Source: Clostridiaceae bacterium
GTDB lineage: Bacteria; Bacillota; Clostridia; Oscillospirales; Acutalibacteraceae
DNA: 20,389 bases
Assembly: GCA_016281115.1 (NCBI GenBank)
Contig: JAEEHZ010000142.1
Span: 1 to 20,389 of the forward strand
Direction of reading: 5' to 3'
Shown here one piece after another: positions 13,397-20,389 of the stretch. Every line of letters starts with the position of its first letter. The stretch's first letter is position 1. The notes beneath the pieces are model-generated. The model made no database searches and was not told the DNA's origin. It saw nothing but the letters and a program-made list of their open reading frames with translations. The translations under genes were made by a program, and so were the position numbers.

Positions 13397-13443
13397 AAAA
13401 AACGCCGTTCCGGTTTTTACACTGAAACGGCGTTCCGTTTTTG
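13397..13443. terminator. Bidirectional terminator between the desulfurase and tmRNA
   Basis: AACGCCGTT (13401-13409) pairs with AACGGCGTT (13426-13434). On the plus strand it is followed by CCGTTTTTG and on the minus strand by a run of six T. It can serve the desulfurase gene from one side and tmRNA from the other. Confidence 0.85.
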
Positions 13444-13508
13444 TATCAGAGAACACATCTGACGGCAAAACCGTCGCTGAAAAAGTAGGTGTTCATCCAA
13501 TACTTGTT

Positions 13509-13858
13509 TGGTGGAAGCGAGGAGAATCGAACTCCTGTCCGAAAATCACTTGCCAAAGCTTTCTCCGGGCGCAGCTATCGTTTTACATTCCCTTTAAAAA
13601 ACGCCCGACAGCCGGCTTTTTTCATTGGTAACCTTTAAATCGTGACGCGGCTCAAGGTGTTTCCGCGTTCATGTTCACTGCAAAATGACGCTCCTTATGA
13701 AACCGCAGTACTTTCCATAGGAACGGTGCCGCTAATTAAGCAGCACGAAGTTGTAAATTATTGTCGTTTAATTTTGAAAAATTCGAGCTTTTATAGTGGT
13801 GCCCGACCACTGCCCGCTTGCTCAGGTTCACAACTCCCGTCGAAACCTTTACGCTCCC
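13509..13858 (-). ncRNA. ssrA: tmRNA (SsrA)
   Basis: tmRNA rescues ribosomes stalled on broken mRNA and adds a degradation tag. On the minus strand the 5' end GGGAGCG pairs with CGCTTCC near the 3' end, followed by A and an encoded CCA. The T arm is AGGAG/CTCCT around TTCGATT, and the typical 5' segment GGTTTCGACGGG is present. The molecule is about 350 nt and has a single-piece structure. The tag frame ends NDNNLQLRAA followed by TAA (13736-13738). A plus-strand open frame over the 5' half is an artefact. Confidence 0.95.
13736..13774 (-). other. tmRNA tag-peptide reading frame
   Basis: Read on the minus strand, the codons give KLNDNNLQLRAA and then TAA. Aligned with the E. coli tag (ANDENYALAA), the NDN core and the final AA match, but the C-terminal residues are LRAA instead of LALAA. 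The resume codon could be AAA or TTA; sequence alone does not decide. Confidence 0.7.
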
Positions 13859-13871
13859 GTTTATATCAGTA

Positions 13872-13900
13872 ATTTTGACACATAATCGGGGCAAAGTCAA
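13872..13900 (-). promoter_or_regulatory. Candidate promoter of tmRNA
   Basis: On the minus strand, TTGACT (13895-13900) and CAAAAT (13872-13877) are separated by 17 bases. It would give a precursor with a short 5' leader, as expected for RNase P processing. Confidence 0.5.
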
Positions 13901-13946
13901 TACTTATTGTGTCGAAAAAATATTACAACAGCAAAAAGCGACGCCT

Positions 13947-14879
13947 TTACTTAATTTCATCATTATTTGAGTCAAGAATTTCTTTTAACTTTCCCCATTT
14001 TATCATTTTTCCGTTATAAAATATATAATCGTCGTCTTTGTGATTTTCTCCGTATTGGGCGTTTATCTCGGCTGCTTCAGCGTCTGTTATTGATGCTTCG
14101 GCAGGGTTTTCCGATTCTGTCTGCGAAGAATCCGACATAACGCTTACCATACTCTTGTATAAAAGATTAAAATAAACGAGAGCCGAAAAAGACGGTATAA
14201 ATAACATCATAAGAATCAAAAAAACTATTATTTTTACGGTGTTGTCTCCGAACATAAAAATCAAACCGGCTGAAAGAGAGAATATGATTATTAATCCGCA
14301 AAGGGCAAGTAAATTGTTCTTCATTTCTCCGAATATCGCAAGAACTGAGTTTTTGAATATCTGTGAGGATCTAAGCTCAAACGAAACCGTAATAACACTT
14401 ACGCTCATAAAAAAGAACAACACGGCAATCGCTATGATAATATTTATTACCACAAGTGAGATATACAACGCCCCGCCGTATGTATGGGCTAAATATCCGT
14501 ACAGACTCAGTGCAGAGTAAATCAGTATAAAAGCGGCATAAAACAGCATACCGTTTAAAAACGACTGCAAAAAGTTGTCTTTTAAACCGTAAATATAATT
14601 CTTTAAAAGGGATATCTTTTTACCGTTGATGATCCTTACTACCGTGTGACACAACGCGCTGTAAAAGGGTGAGATAAACACCAGTGAAATGGCAGTTAAA
14701 TATATGTTGACTCCCGATGTCAGCAATACCGACGCTAAAGTAAACAACGATATAATTATCGCGCAGGGAATGAAAAACATTATATTTAACCCTAAAAAGT
14801 ACTTAAAATTGCCGAATAAAAGAGAAAAATAATTTTTTATATTTATATTCTTGTTTTCGTCCTTTGTGTTATTTGTCAT
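13947..14879 (-). CDS. Membrane protein, YesL/DUF624-like
   Basis: The 310-residue protein has about six membrane helices between residues 25 and 245. A soluble C-terminal tail of about 60 residues is rich in acidic residues, with a final amphipathic segment (KMIKWGKLKEILDS). The layout, with a helix pair, then CHTVVRIINGKK and LKNYIYGLKDNFLQSF, resembles YesL/DUF624 proteins, whose biochemical role is unknown. AGGAG precedes the ATG by about 9 bases and overlaps the TAG stop of the upstream SpoIIM-like gene, so the two form an operon. A role in the forespore or mother-cell membrane is only suggested by that neighbour. Family assignment by eye is moderate. Confidence 0.65.
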   Translation of the reverse strand: MTNNTKDENKNINIKNYFSLLFGNFKYFLGLNIMFFIPCAIIISLFTLASVLLTSGVNIYLTAISLVFISPFYSALCHTVVRIINGKKISLLKNYIYGLKDNFLQSFLNGMLFYAAFILIYSALSLYGYLAHTYGGALYISLVVINIIIAIAVLFFFMSVSVITVSFELRSSQIFKNSVLAIFGEMKNNLLALCGLIIIFSLSAGLIFMFGDNTVKIIVFLILMMLFIPSFSALVYFNLLYKSMVSVMSDSSQTESENPAEASITDAEAAEINAQYGENHKDDDYIFYNGKMIKWGKLKEILDSNNDEIK

Positions 14880-14891
14880 TTGTTTTGTCTC

Positions 14892-15575
14892 CTAAAAATG
14901 GAACATATTACCGAACATTAAAGTAAGCCCCATATCGGCAGCCGACGCAACAAGTGTAATTGCAAGCGCGGTAAAGAGCCTTTTTGAATACTTTTTGAAG
15001 CCGGGCTTGTTTGAGGGGTTGCCGCCTTTGTCAGGGTAAAGGGTGAATTTTAATAATTGCGAGGAAAATCTGAATGCGTCGCTTTGTAAAAGTATAAGAG
15101 CCGCCGCCGATAAAAACGCACCGGGCAGCATTACACCTATATAATATATCGCTCCGTTAAAAGCATAATTTATAAATAAGTACGAGGCAGTCAAACCTAT
15201 ACCGAAGCCCTTAAAAAATGAAACGACGGGCAGCAGTGCAAAGCCCCACATAGAACAGCCCAAAAAGTACGAGGATAACAAAAATACGCAGCACCCCGTA
15301 TAAGAGGATAATAACGTTTGCAGCGGACTCTGCGAAAGCCTTTGTTTTATATTGCTGGAAAATAAAAAATCGAGGTCTTTATATAAACTGCTGTTATAAA
15401 CCGTGCAATAATATGCGCCGAAAGCAATTCCCGCAACAAGCAACAAAAAAAACAGCGTATTTAGCTTGCCTATGGGTTTTGCCTTTGGTTTCTCGAAATA
15501 AACCGCGTTTTCGGGCAGCAGTATGTTCGTTTTGTTATTGCTTTTTATGATCTCGTTATTTACAAATTCCGACAT
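14892..15575 (-). CDS. Stage II sporulation protein M-like membrane protein
   Basis: SpoIIM, with SpoIID and SpoIIP, drives peptidoglycan remodelling during engulfment of the forespore. The 227-residue protein is close to the usual SpoIIM length. It has a cytosolic N-terminus, one helix at about 40-60, and the family's core segment FLLSSYFLGCSMWGFALLPV followed by FFKGFGIGLTASY. Further helices follow, the last at the C-terminus. AGGAG lies about 10 bases before the ATG. It is followed by a YesL-like gene, and SpoIID and SpoIIP are not in the window. Broader DUF95 relatives exist outside sporulation, so the sporulation role is probable, not proven. Confidence 0.75.
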   Translation of the reverse strand: MSEFVNNEIIKSNNKTNILLPENAVYFEKPKAKPIGKLNTLFFLLLVAGIAFGAYYCTVYNSSLYKDLDFLFSSNIKQRLSQSPLQTLLSSYTGCCVFLLSSYFLGCSMWGFALLPVVSFFKGFGIGLTASYLFINYAFNGAIYYIGVMLPGAFLSAAALILLQSDAFRFSSQLLKFTLYPDKGGNPSNKPGFKKYSKRLFTALAITLVASAADMGLTLMFGNMFHF

Positions 15576-15658
15576 TTATCCCAACTCCTAAATTTTATTC
15601 TCATAAATAAAATTTATACGGGTTCGGACTCATTTATTACTCTTTTTGCATCGGCGAT

Positions 15659-15688
15659 ATTATAACACAGAATTAATGTTATTGTCTA
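15659..15688 (-). promoter_or_regulatory. Candidate promoter of the SpoIIM-like operon
   Basis: On the minus strand, TAGACA (15683-15688) and TATAAT (15659-15664) are separated by 18 bases. It looks like a housekeeping promoter rather than one for a sporulation sigma factor. The predicted leader is about 80 bases. Confidence 0.6.
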
Positions 15689-15763
15689 CACTTGATTTTT
15701 CTAAACAGTGTCTGATATTTTTTGCGTTTTAACGCTTTAATTTGCTTTTTGGTTAAAAATAAG

Positions 15764-15793
15764 TTGACAATCTTTTTTGTGGTATAGTATAAT
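15764..15793 (+). promoter_or_regulatory. Promoter of the PHP phosphoesterase gene
   Basis: TTGACA (15764-15769) and TATAAT (15788-15793) are separated by 18 bases, about 55 bases before the start codon. Together with the divergent promoter this accounts for the 273-base gap; nothing else is seen in it. Confidence 0.8.
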
Positions 15794-15848
15794 AATAACA
15801 AGGAATTTTGTGAAATTTTTATATTTCGTATAAAAAGGGAGTTAGATT

Positions 15849-16697
15849 ATGTCTGCAGATTTACACTGCCATACTGTTATTTCCGACGGCACGGCAACTT
15901 TAGAGGAAATAATTTTACTTGCAAAGGATAGAGGGCTTTCTTCAATAGCCATAACAGATCACGATACATTTGCAGGTGTAACAAGAGCTAAAATATTCGG
16001 CAAAAAAAACGGAATAGAAGTTGTAGAAGGTGTGGAGATTTCCGCATATGATTATAAAAGAAAAAGAAAAGCACACATATTGGCATATATTTGCGAATAT
16101 CCCGACAGAATAATGGGTATGCTTAAGAAAATAGGCGACAGCCGAAAAAGAGCAATGGCAATATCGTATCAAAAGGTAAACAGAATGTATCCCATACCTC
16201 TTGATATGATTGTAAGAAGAGCAACGGGAAGCTCCAATATATTTAAACAACACATTATGAGAGCGCTTGTGGACGCAGGATATGCTTCTGAAATCTACGG
16301 AGATATCTATACCAAACTTTTTCATCCCCGCATGGGGCTTGCAAAAACGGCAATAGAATATCCCGATGTATTTGAGGTAATAAACTGTGTTCACGATGCA
16401 GGCGGCGTTGCAGTGCTTGCTCACCCGGGTGTATATGACAGCTATGAGCTTTTGGAAGAGCTTGCCGAATGCGGTTTGGACGGCGTGGAACGCTACTATC
16501 CCGAAAGCAACCCCGAAATGGAAGAATATGTTGACGGCATAATTAAAAAATATGGTCTTATTGCAACAGGCGGTACCGATTTTCACGGCGGATACAGCAA
16601 AGAAAAACGGGTGATCGGAACCGTGACCGTAGACGACAGCGTTGTAGAGCAATTAAGAGAATGTAAGATGAAATACTTATCAGAAAGCGCAAGTTAA
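15849..16697 (+). CDS. PHP domain phosphoesterase (TrpH/RNase AM-like)
   Basis: This is a metal-dependent phosphoesterase of the PHP superfamily; relatives act on 3',5'-nucleoside bisphosphates or trim 5' ends of RNA. The 282-residue protein has the metal ligands in order: HCH (His6, His8), Asp13 in SDGT, TDHD (36-39), Glu63 in GVEIS, His77, LAHPG (His193) and TDFHGG (Asp245, His247). All expected ligands are present, so it should be active. A helical insertion at about 85-175 is normal for the YciV type. AAGGGAG lies 7 bases before the ATG. It is a single-gene unit with its own promoter and terminator. The exact substrate cannot be read from sequence. Confidence 0.9.
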   Translation: MSADLHCHTVISDGTATLEEIILLAKDRGLSSIAITDHDTFAGVTRAKIFGKKNGIEVVEGVEISAYDYKRKRKAHILAYICEYPDRIMGMLKKIGDSRKRAMAISYQKVNRMYPIPLDMIVRRATGSSNIFKQHIMRALVDAGYASEIYGDIYTKLFHPRMGLAKTAIEYPDVFEVINCVHDAGGVAVLAHPGVYDSYELLEELAECGLDGVERYYPESNPEMEEYVDGIIKKYGLIATGGTDFHGGYSKEKRVIGTVTVDDSVVEQLRECKMKYLSESAS

Positions 16698-16705
16698 TTA
16701 ATTAT

Positions 16706-16747
16706 ATACCGATAAAATTTAATTTATATTTTGTCGGTATTTTTTTA
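16706..16747 (+). terminator. Terminator after the PHP gene
   Basis: ATACCGATAAAAT (from 16706) pairs with ATTTTGTCGGTAT (to 16740), a 13-bp stem with one G-U pair. It is followed by a run of seven T. Confidence 0.9.
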
Positions 16748-16778
16748 TCGAAACACATTTATAGTAGGGTGATATATT

Positions 16779-19757
16779 TTGATAGAGATCGGTAAAACGG
16801 AAGCACTTGTTCCCAAAGATGCCGACTGGAAATTTGTTGATAATTATTCATACAAGGGCAACGATCTGGGAGCCGATTATACAAGGGAAAGAACAGTTTT
16901 TAAGGTTTGGTCGCCTACGGCTTCTCAAATAAGAGTTTGTCTTTTTACAAAAGGAAGCGACAGCGAACCCGGCTCAGAATTTATAAGAAGCATACCCATG
17001 GAACGCGATGACCTTACGGCAGTTTGGTCTGCGCAGATAAAAGGTGACCTTGACGGAGTATATTATACTTACCGTGTAGTAACAGACGGTATAAACAACG
17101 AAACGGTAGATATTTACGCAAAAGCGGCAGGAGTAAACGGCAACCGCGGAATGGTAGTTGATTTGCGACGCACAGACCCCGAAAGCTGGGAAAATGATAA
17201 AAGAATAGTTCAACCCACACAAACACAGGCTATAATATGGGAAGTTCACGTAAAAGATTTTTCTATTCATCCATCAAGCGGCGTAAGCGAAAAAAATCGC
17301 GGCAAATACCTTGCGTTTACAGAAGAAGACACCACACTTAACAATGATGGCTTAACACCCACCTGCTTAAACTACCTAAAGAAGATGGGCGTGAATTATG
17401 TTCATTTGTTGCCTGTTTTCGATTTCGGCTCGGTAGATGAGAAAAAGCCTATTGAAAGCACCTACAACTGGGGTTATGACCCAAAGAATTACAATGTACC
17501 CGAGGGGTCGTATTCATCAAATCCATACGACGGCCACATAAGAATAAGAGAATTTAAAAAAATGGTGATGGCACTGCACAATGCAGGAATAGGCGTTGTT
17601 ATGGATATGGTGTATAATCACACATACGAAACAGAGACATCTTGGTTCAACAGAACTGTACCGGGCTATTATTACAGAAAAAATCCCGACGGCAGTTTTT
17701 CAAACGGTTCGGGCTGCGGCAACGACACCGCGAGCGAACACTCTATGTTTGCAAAATATATGATTGACTCGGTTATGTATTGGGTGACCGAATACCATTT
17801 GGACGGCGTAAGATTTGACCTTATGGGTCTGCACGACGTATCTGTAATGAACTCCATAAGAACGGCTCTCGACACTTTGCCGAACGGAAAAAGAATACTT
17901 ATGTACGGAGAGGCGTGGGATATGTTTACTGCCTGCGCTCCGGATACCGTTATGGCAAATAAAAATAACATAGGTGCTTTAAGTAACAGAATAGCCGCCT
18001 TTAACGACGGAATAAGAGACGCAATAAAGGGCAATACATTTGATAAATTCAACAAGGGCTTTGCGCAGGGTTGCGGTCATCCCGATGCGGTTAAATCGGG
18101 TATTACGGCAAAAAGTGCAGGCTATGGCTGGGGCTGGGCAAAATCCCCTTCTCAGACGCTGACATATTGCTCCTGCCACGACAATTATACGCTTTGGGAT
18201 AAGCTTATGATATCGTTCAGGGGAGCAAATTGTAACTACGATGAACGTGACGAAGCTGTTTTGGCTATGAACAAGCTTGCCGCTGCCGTTATCCTTACAT
18301 CACAGGGAATGGTGCTGTTTCAGGCGGGAGAAGAAATAGCCCGCAGCAAGAAGGGCGAACACAACAGCTACAACCTGCCTGTAGAGATAAATGCGTTAAA
18401 TTGGAATAACTTAAAAAAATTCAGAGATTTGCACGATTATTATGCAGGTCTCATAGAAATAAGAAAAAGCTTTGCGCCTTTTACCGATAACACCAGTACG
18501 TCTGCAATGGGTATAAGATTCTTAAACACATATGACGGACACGTTATGTGCTATGTTTTGCAAAATCAAATTGATCCCGAGCTCGGCTGGAATATGGTTT
18601 GCGTTATTTTTAACAGCGACCCTTACGAAAAGAAATCGGTATATCTCACCCAAGACGGTTTACCCAATGAATGGATACAAATAGCCGATGAAAACTACGC
18701 AGGTGTTACAAAGCTCAGAGAGATCAACACAGATTATATAAATTTGGAACCGTCTTCCTGTGCGATACTTGTCGATAAAGAAAGCTTTGAGCGCGCCGAT
18801 ATAAGATCGCGCAGAGGCCGGCTTGTTGTAAAGCACATTGAAAAGCAAAGCGGAATTATACTTGAGACTGAGCAATACAGCGGAGTACTGGGCGATAAAT
18901 ACAGAACGTATGCAAGCCGAGCTCTTATGGTAGATTATGATTGCAGAGCAGTGCTTGGCAAGCAAAACGGTGTTTATCAGGAGAATACTACTGAAGTAGT
19001 GTATTATTATGCTCCCTGCAACGAAGGCGTGGGCACAATAGTGGTAAAATATCTTAATGAAGACGGCACAAAAGAGCTTGCGCCGAAAAGAGTTGTACGA
19101 GACAGAAAATCTCGCAGATATGTGGTAAGGACCCTGCCGCATATAGAAGGCTACGAGCTTGATTTTTCAAGATACCCCACAAACAGCTCAGGCGTTATTG
19201 AAAATGATGTAACCGAGGTTTATTACTATTTCAAAAGTATCTCTCCAAGGTGCGTTAAGCTTTATTATAAAGATAAATGTGACAGGTCGAATATAAACGC
19301 TTATGTATACGGGAACGACGGAGAATATTTATTCAGCGGCGCTTGGCCCGGTTCACCGATGAATCCTATAGGCGGCGGATTATGGGAGCTTGACGTTAAT
19401 ATCGGAGACCTTGCGGACAGGTGTGTGCCTGAGGCAATATTCAATTTTGACGGTCAGCAAGAGCCGGGAAACGGTCAGGGCGGATATAAGATAAGGGGCT
19501 GTCAGGCAATAATAACGAACAAAAAAGTGAAATACACGGGTTTCTATTCTTATGTTCACATTGTCTATATAACAATGGACGCAAAAATACTAAAGCACGA
19601 TATATTGAAGTCTCAGCCCGATGACGCAGCGGCATACACGGCCGAAAGAAAAGAGTTTGACGGGTACTGTTTCTACAAACAAAGCGGAGAATCGGAGGGA
19701 ACATTCTCCACCACGCCGAAATATGTTTTCTTTACTTACAGAGAAGACGACGATTGA
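16779..19757 (+). CDS. Type I pullulanase (GH13) with MucBP-like and starch-binding modules
   Basis: This enzyme hydrolyses alpha-1,6 branches of pullulan, starch or glycogen. The order in the 992 residues is: a CBM48-like N-terminal domain (about 30-115); the GH13 barrel with YNWGYDP (229-235), DMVYNH (276-281), nucleophile Asp347 in GVRFDLMG, acid/base Glu378 in MYGEAW, and HDN (467-469); and a beta-sandwich (about 570-665). Next come two MucBP-like repeats (about 680-745 and 752-818), a CBM26-like starch-binding module (about 825-915, with AWPGSPM and FNFDG), and a third, degenerate MucBP-like repeat (922-988). The start is TTG with AGGGTGAT upstream. There is no signal peptide and no LPxTG anchor, which is odd for such surface modules. 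The catalytic assignment is firm; the tail modules are by eye. Confidence 0.92.
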   Translation: MIEIGKTEALVPKDADWKFVDNYSYKGNDLGADYTRERTVFKVWSPTASQIRVCLFTKGSDSEPGSEFIRSIPMERDDLTAVWSAQIKGDLDGVYYTYRVVTDGINNETVDIYAKAAGVNGNRGMVVDLRRTDPESWENDKRIVQPTQTQAIIWEVHVKDFSIHPSSGVSEKNRGKYLAFTEEDTTLNNDGLTPTCLNYLKKMGVNYVHLLPVFDFGSVDEKKPIESTYNWGYDPKNYNVPEGSYSSNPYDGHIRIREFKKMVMALHNAGIGVVMDMVYNHTYETETSWFNRTVPGYYYRKNPDGSFSNGSGCGNDTASEHSMFAKYMIDSVMYWVTEYHLDGVRFDLMGLHDVSVMNSIRTALDTLPNGKRILMYGEAWDMFTACAPDTVMANKNNIGALSNRIAAFNDGIRDAIKGNTFDKFNKGFAQGCGHPDAVKSGITAKSAGYGWGWAKSPSQTLTYCSCHDNYTLWDKLMISFRGANCNYDERDEAVLAMNKLAAAVILTSQGMVLFQAGEEIARSKKGEHNSYNLPVEINALNWNNLKKFRDLHDYYAGLIEIRKSFAPFTDNTSTSAMGIRFLNTYDGHVMCYVLQNQIDPELGWNMVCVIFNSDPYEKKSVYLTQDGLPNEWIQIADENYAGVTKLREINTDYINLEPSSCAILVDKESFERADIRSRRGRLVVKHIEKQSGIILETEQYSGVLGDKYRTYASRALMVDYDCRAVLGKQNGVYQENTTEVVYYYAPCNEGVGTIVVKYLNEDGTKELAPKRVVRDRKSRRYVVRTLPHIEGYELDFSRYPTNSSGVIENDVTEVYYYFKSISPRCVKLYYKDKCDRSNINAYVYGNDGEYLFSGAWPGSPMNPIGGGLWELDVNIGDLADRCVPEAIFNFDGQQEPGNGQGGYKIRGCQAIITNKKVKYTGFYSYVHIVYITMDAKILKHDILKSQPDDAAAYTAERKEFDGYCFYKQSGESEGTFSTTPKYVFFTYREDDD

Positions 19758-19776
19758 TATATTGTATTTAAGATGT

Positions 19777-19807
19777 GAGGATTATTCCGAAAAACGGAAT
19801 AATCCTC
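19777..19807. other. Perfect 13-bp hairpin after the pullulanase gene
   Basis: GAGGATTATTCCG (19777-19789) pairs perfectly with CGGAATAATCCTC (19795-19807) around the loop AAAAA. There is no T tract on either side, so this is not a standard intrinsic terminator. It may protect the pullulanase mRNA 3' end, or belong to the pheA leader. Confidence 0.75.
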
Positions 19808-19817
19808 AATAGCTCTG

Positions 19818-19838
19818 AAAACAGACTCATTCTGTTTT
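19818..19838. other. Second hairpin, just upstream of pheA
   Basis: AAAACAGA (19818-19825) pairs with TCTGTTTT (19831-19838) around a 5-base loop. The descending arm ends in TTTT, which gives a weak terminator-like shape. It ends 16 bases before the pheA start codon, close to its ribosome binding site. Confidence 0.55.
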
Positions 19839-19854
19839 AGAAAAAGAGGAAAAT

Positions 19855-20389
19855 ATGAAGGATTTTAATAATATAAGCGAACAAATAAAAGACGCAGACA
19901 GTGAAATATCTCATATTTTCAAAAAGAGATTGGGGCTTATAAAACAGGCGTCCGAAGAATTTCGCCGCCAAGGTCTGCCCGATAAAGCGCTTGATTTGTA
20001 TTGCAAGAGCGACATATCACTTGACGACGAATATCAGCCTTATTATATAATGCTGAAAAACCAAATCGACAGTATTTCTAAAGCATACAGCCAAAAAATA
20101 CTGTGCGGCATGAATATCGCTTACAGCGGAATAAAAGGCGCTTTTGGAAATATAGTTGCCAGAAAGATATTTCCCGGTGGAAATTATATAGGCTTTCCCG
20201 ATTTTAAAAAGGCGTATGATTCTGTAGTATCGGGAGAGTGTGATTGTGCCGTTTTACCCCTTGAAAACAGCTATGCAGGCGTTGTGGGGCAAGTGTTGGA
20301 TTTGGTGTTTGAAGGGCCTTTGTATATTAACGGTGAATACACATTAAAAGTAACTCACAATCTTGTGGGTACACAAAACGCACAAATCG
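19855..20389 (+). CDS. pheA: Prephenate dehydratase with degenerate chorismate mutase-like N-terminus (partial)
   Basis: PheA converts prephenate to phenylpyruvate in phenylalanine synthesis; bifunctional forms also carry chorismate mutase. The 178 residues in the window begin with a helical segment (about 1-80) in the place of the AroQ mutase domain. The dehydratase domain starts near residue 86: NIAYSGIKGAFGNIVARKIF, then GECDCAVLPLENSYAGVVGQ (128-147) and LYINGEY. This is the family's N-terminal half. The TRDYT catalytic region and the ACT domain lie beyond the right edge. GAGG precedes the ATG by 5 bases. In the mutase segment one arginine (KKR, Arg25) is in place, but the GLPV-x-D-x-x-RE motif is not recognisable, so mutase activity is doubtful. 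Confidence 0.88.
   Translation, partial: MKDFNNISEQIKDADSEISHIFKKRLGLIKQASEEFRRQGLPDKALDLYCKSDISLDDEYQPYYIMLKNQIDSISKAYSQKILCGMNIAYSGIKGAFGNIVARKIFPGGNYIGFPDFKKAYDSVVSGECDCAVLPLENSYAGVVGQVLDLVFEGPLYINGEYTLKVTHNLVGTQNAQI

Noticed and set aside
13482..13491. AAAGTAGGTG, as in the dispersed repeat
   Set aside because: Only about ten bases match and the flanks differ, so a third copy of the repeat is not supported.
13642..13872. Plus-strand open frame of 76 codons
   Set aside because: It lies opposite the 5' half of the tmRNA, whose structure and ends fully explain the sequence.
15942..16652. Minus-strand open frame of 236 codons
   Set aside because: It is the antisense shadow of the PHP gene, which has all its metal-ligand motifs, a promoter and a terminator.
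1..20389. CRISPR array, prophage or complete insertion sequence
   Set aside because: No regularly spaced direct repeats, phage structural genes, transposase or terminal inverted repeats were seen.

Overview
The window looks like a chromosomal segment of a low-to-medium GC, anaerobic member of the Clostridia, probably an Oscillospirales/Ruminococcaceae-type gut bacterium. The basis is the set of genes: a SpoIIM-like engulfment protein, a ferredoxin-thioredoxin reductase-like iron-sulfur protein beside thioredoxin, an Rrf2-cysK-cysteine desulfurase-mnmA sulfur neighbourhood, a large type I pullulanase with starch-binding and MucBP-like modules, and strong AGGAG-type ribosome binding sites with TTGACA/TATAAT promoters. 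The taxonomic placement is inference. No complete mobile element, CRISPR array or prophage is visible.

Layout. Positions 1-311 hold three GC-rich hairpins, one copy of a dispersed repeat and a terminator. On the minus strand follow thioredoxin, the FTR-like protein, a low-molecular-weight tyrosine phosphatase and a large multi-pass membrane protein (328-3535). Next come two fused gene remnants, a frameshifted SDR tail and an Rhs/YD-repeat piece (3575-4066), beside a tRNA-Gln(UUG) gene with its own promoter and terminator. On the plus strand a cyclophilin, recO and mutS2 form one operon (4415-8056). A second copy of the dispersed repeat (8183-8340) separates it from a minus-strand Vat/CatB-type acetyltransferase.

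The sulfur region (9226-13376) has mnmA and an Rrf2 regulator on the minus strand and cysK and a cysteine desulfurase on the plus strand. Cysteine made by CysK feeds the desulfurase, and desulfurase sulfur feeds MnmA for tRNA 2-thiolation. Related AT-rich sites lie at the rrf2, cysK and mnmA promoters, suggesting control by the Rrf2 protein. A complete tmRNA gene follows (13509-13858, minus).

The right part has a minus-strand pair of membrane proteins (SpoIIM-like and YesL/DUF624-like). A divergent plus-strand PHP phosphoesterase, the 992-residue pullulanase and the 5' part of pheA follow. The right edge cuts pheA inside its prephenate dehydratase domain.

Several start codons were moved inward from the longest reading frame because a Shine-Dalgarno sequence points to a later codon (FTR-like protein, cyclophilin, Vat-like enzyme, MnmA, CysK, cysteine desulfurase). 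I see no clear new multi-gene system. The best leads are the structured dispersed repeat, the candidate Rrf2 regulon, the unusual pullulanase architecture, the degenerate mutase half of PheA and the hairpins before pheA.
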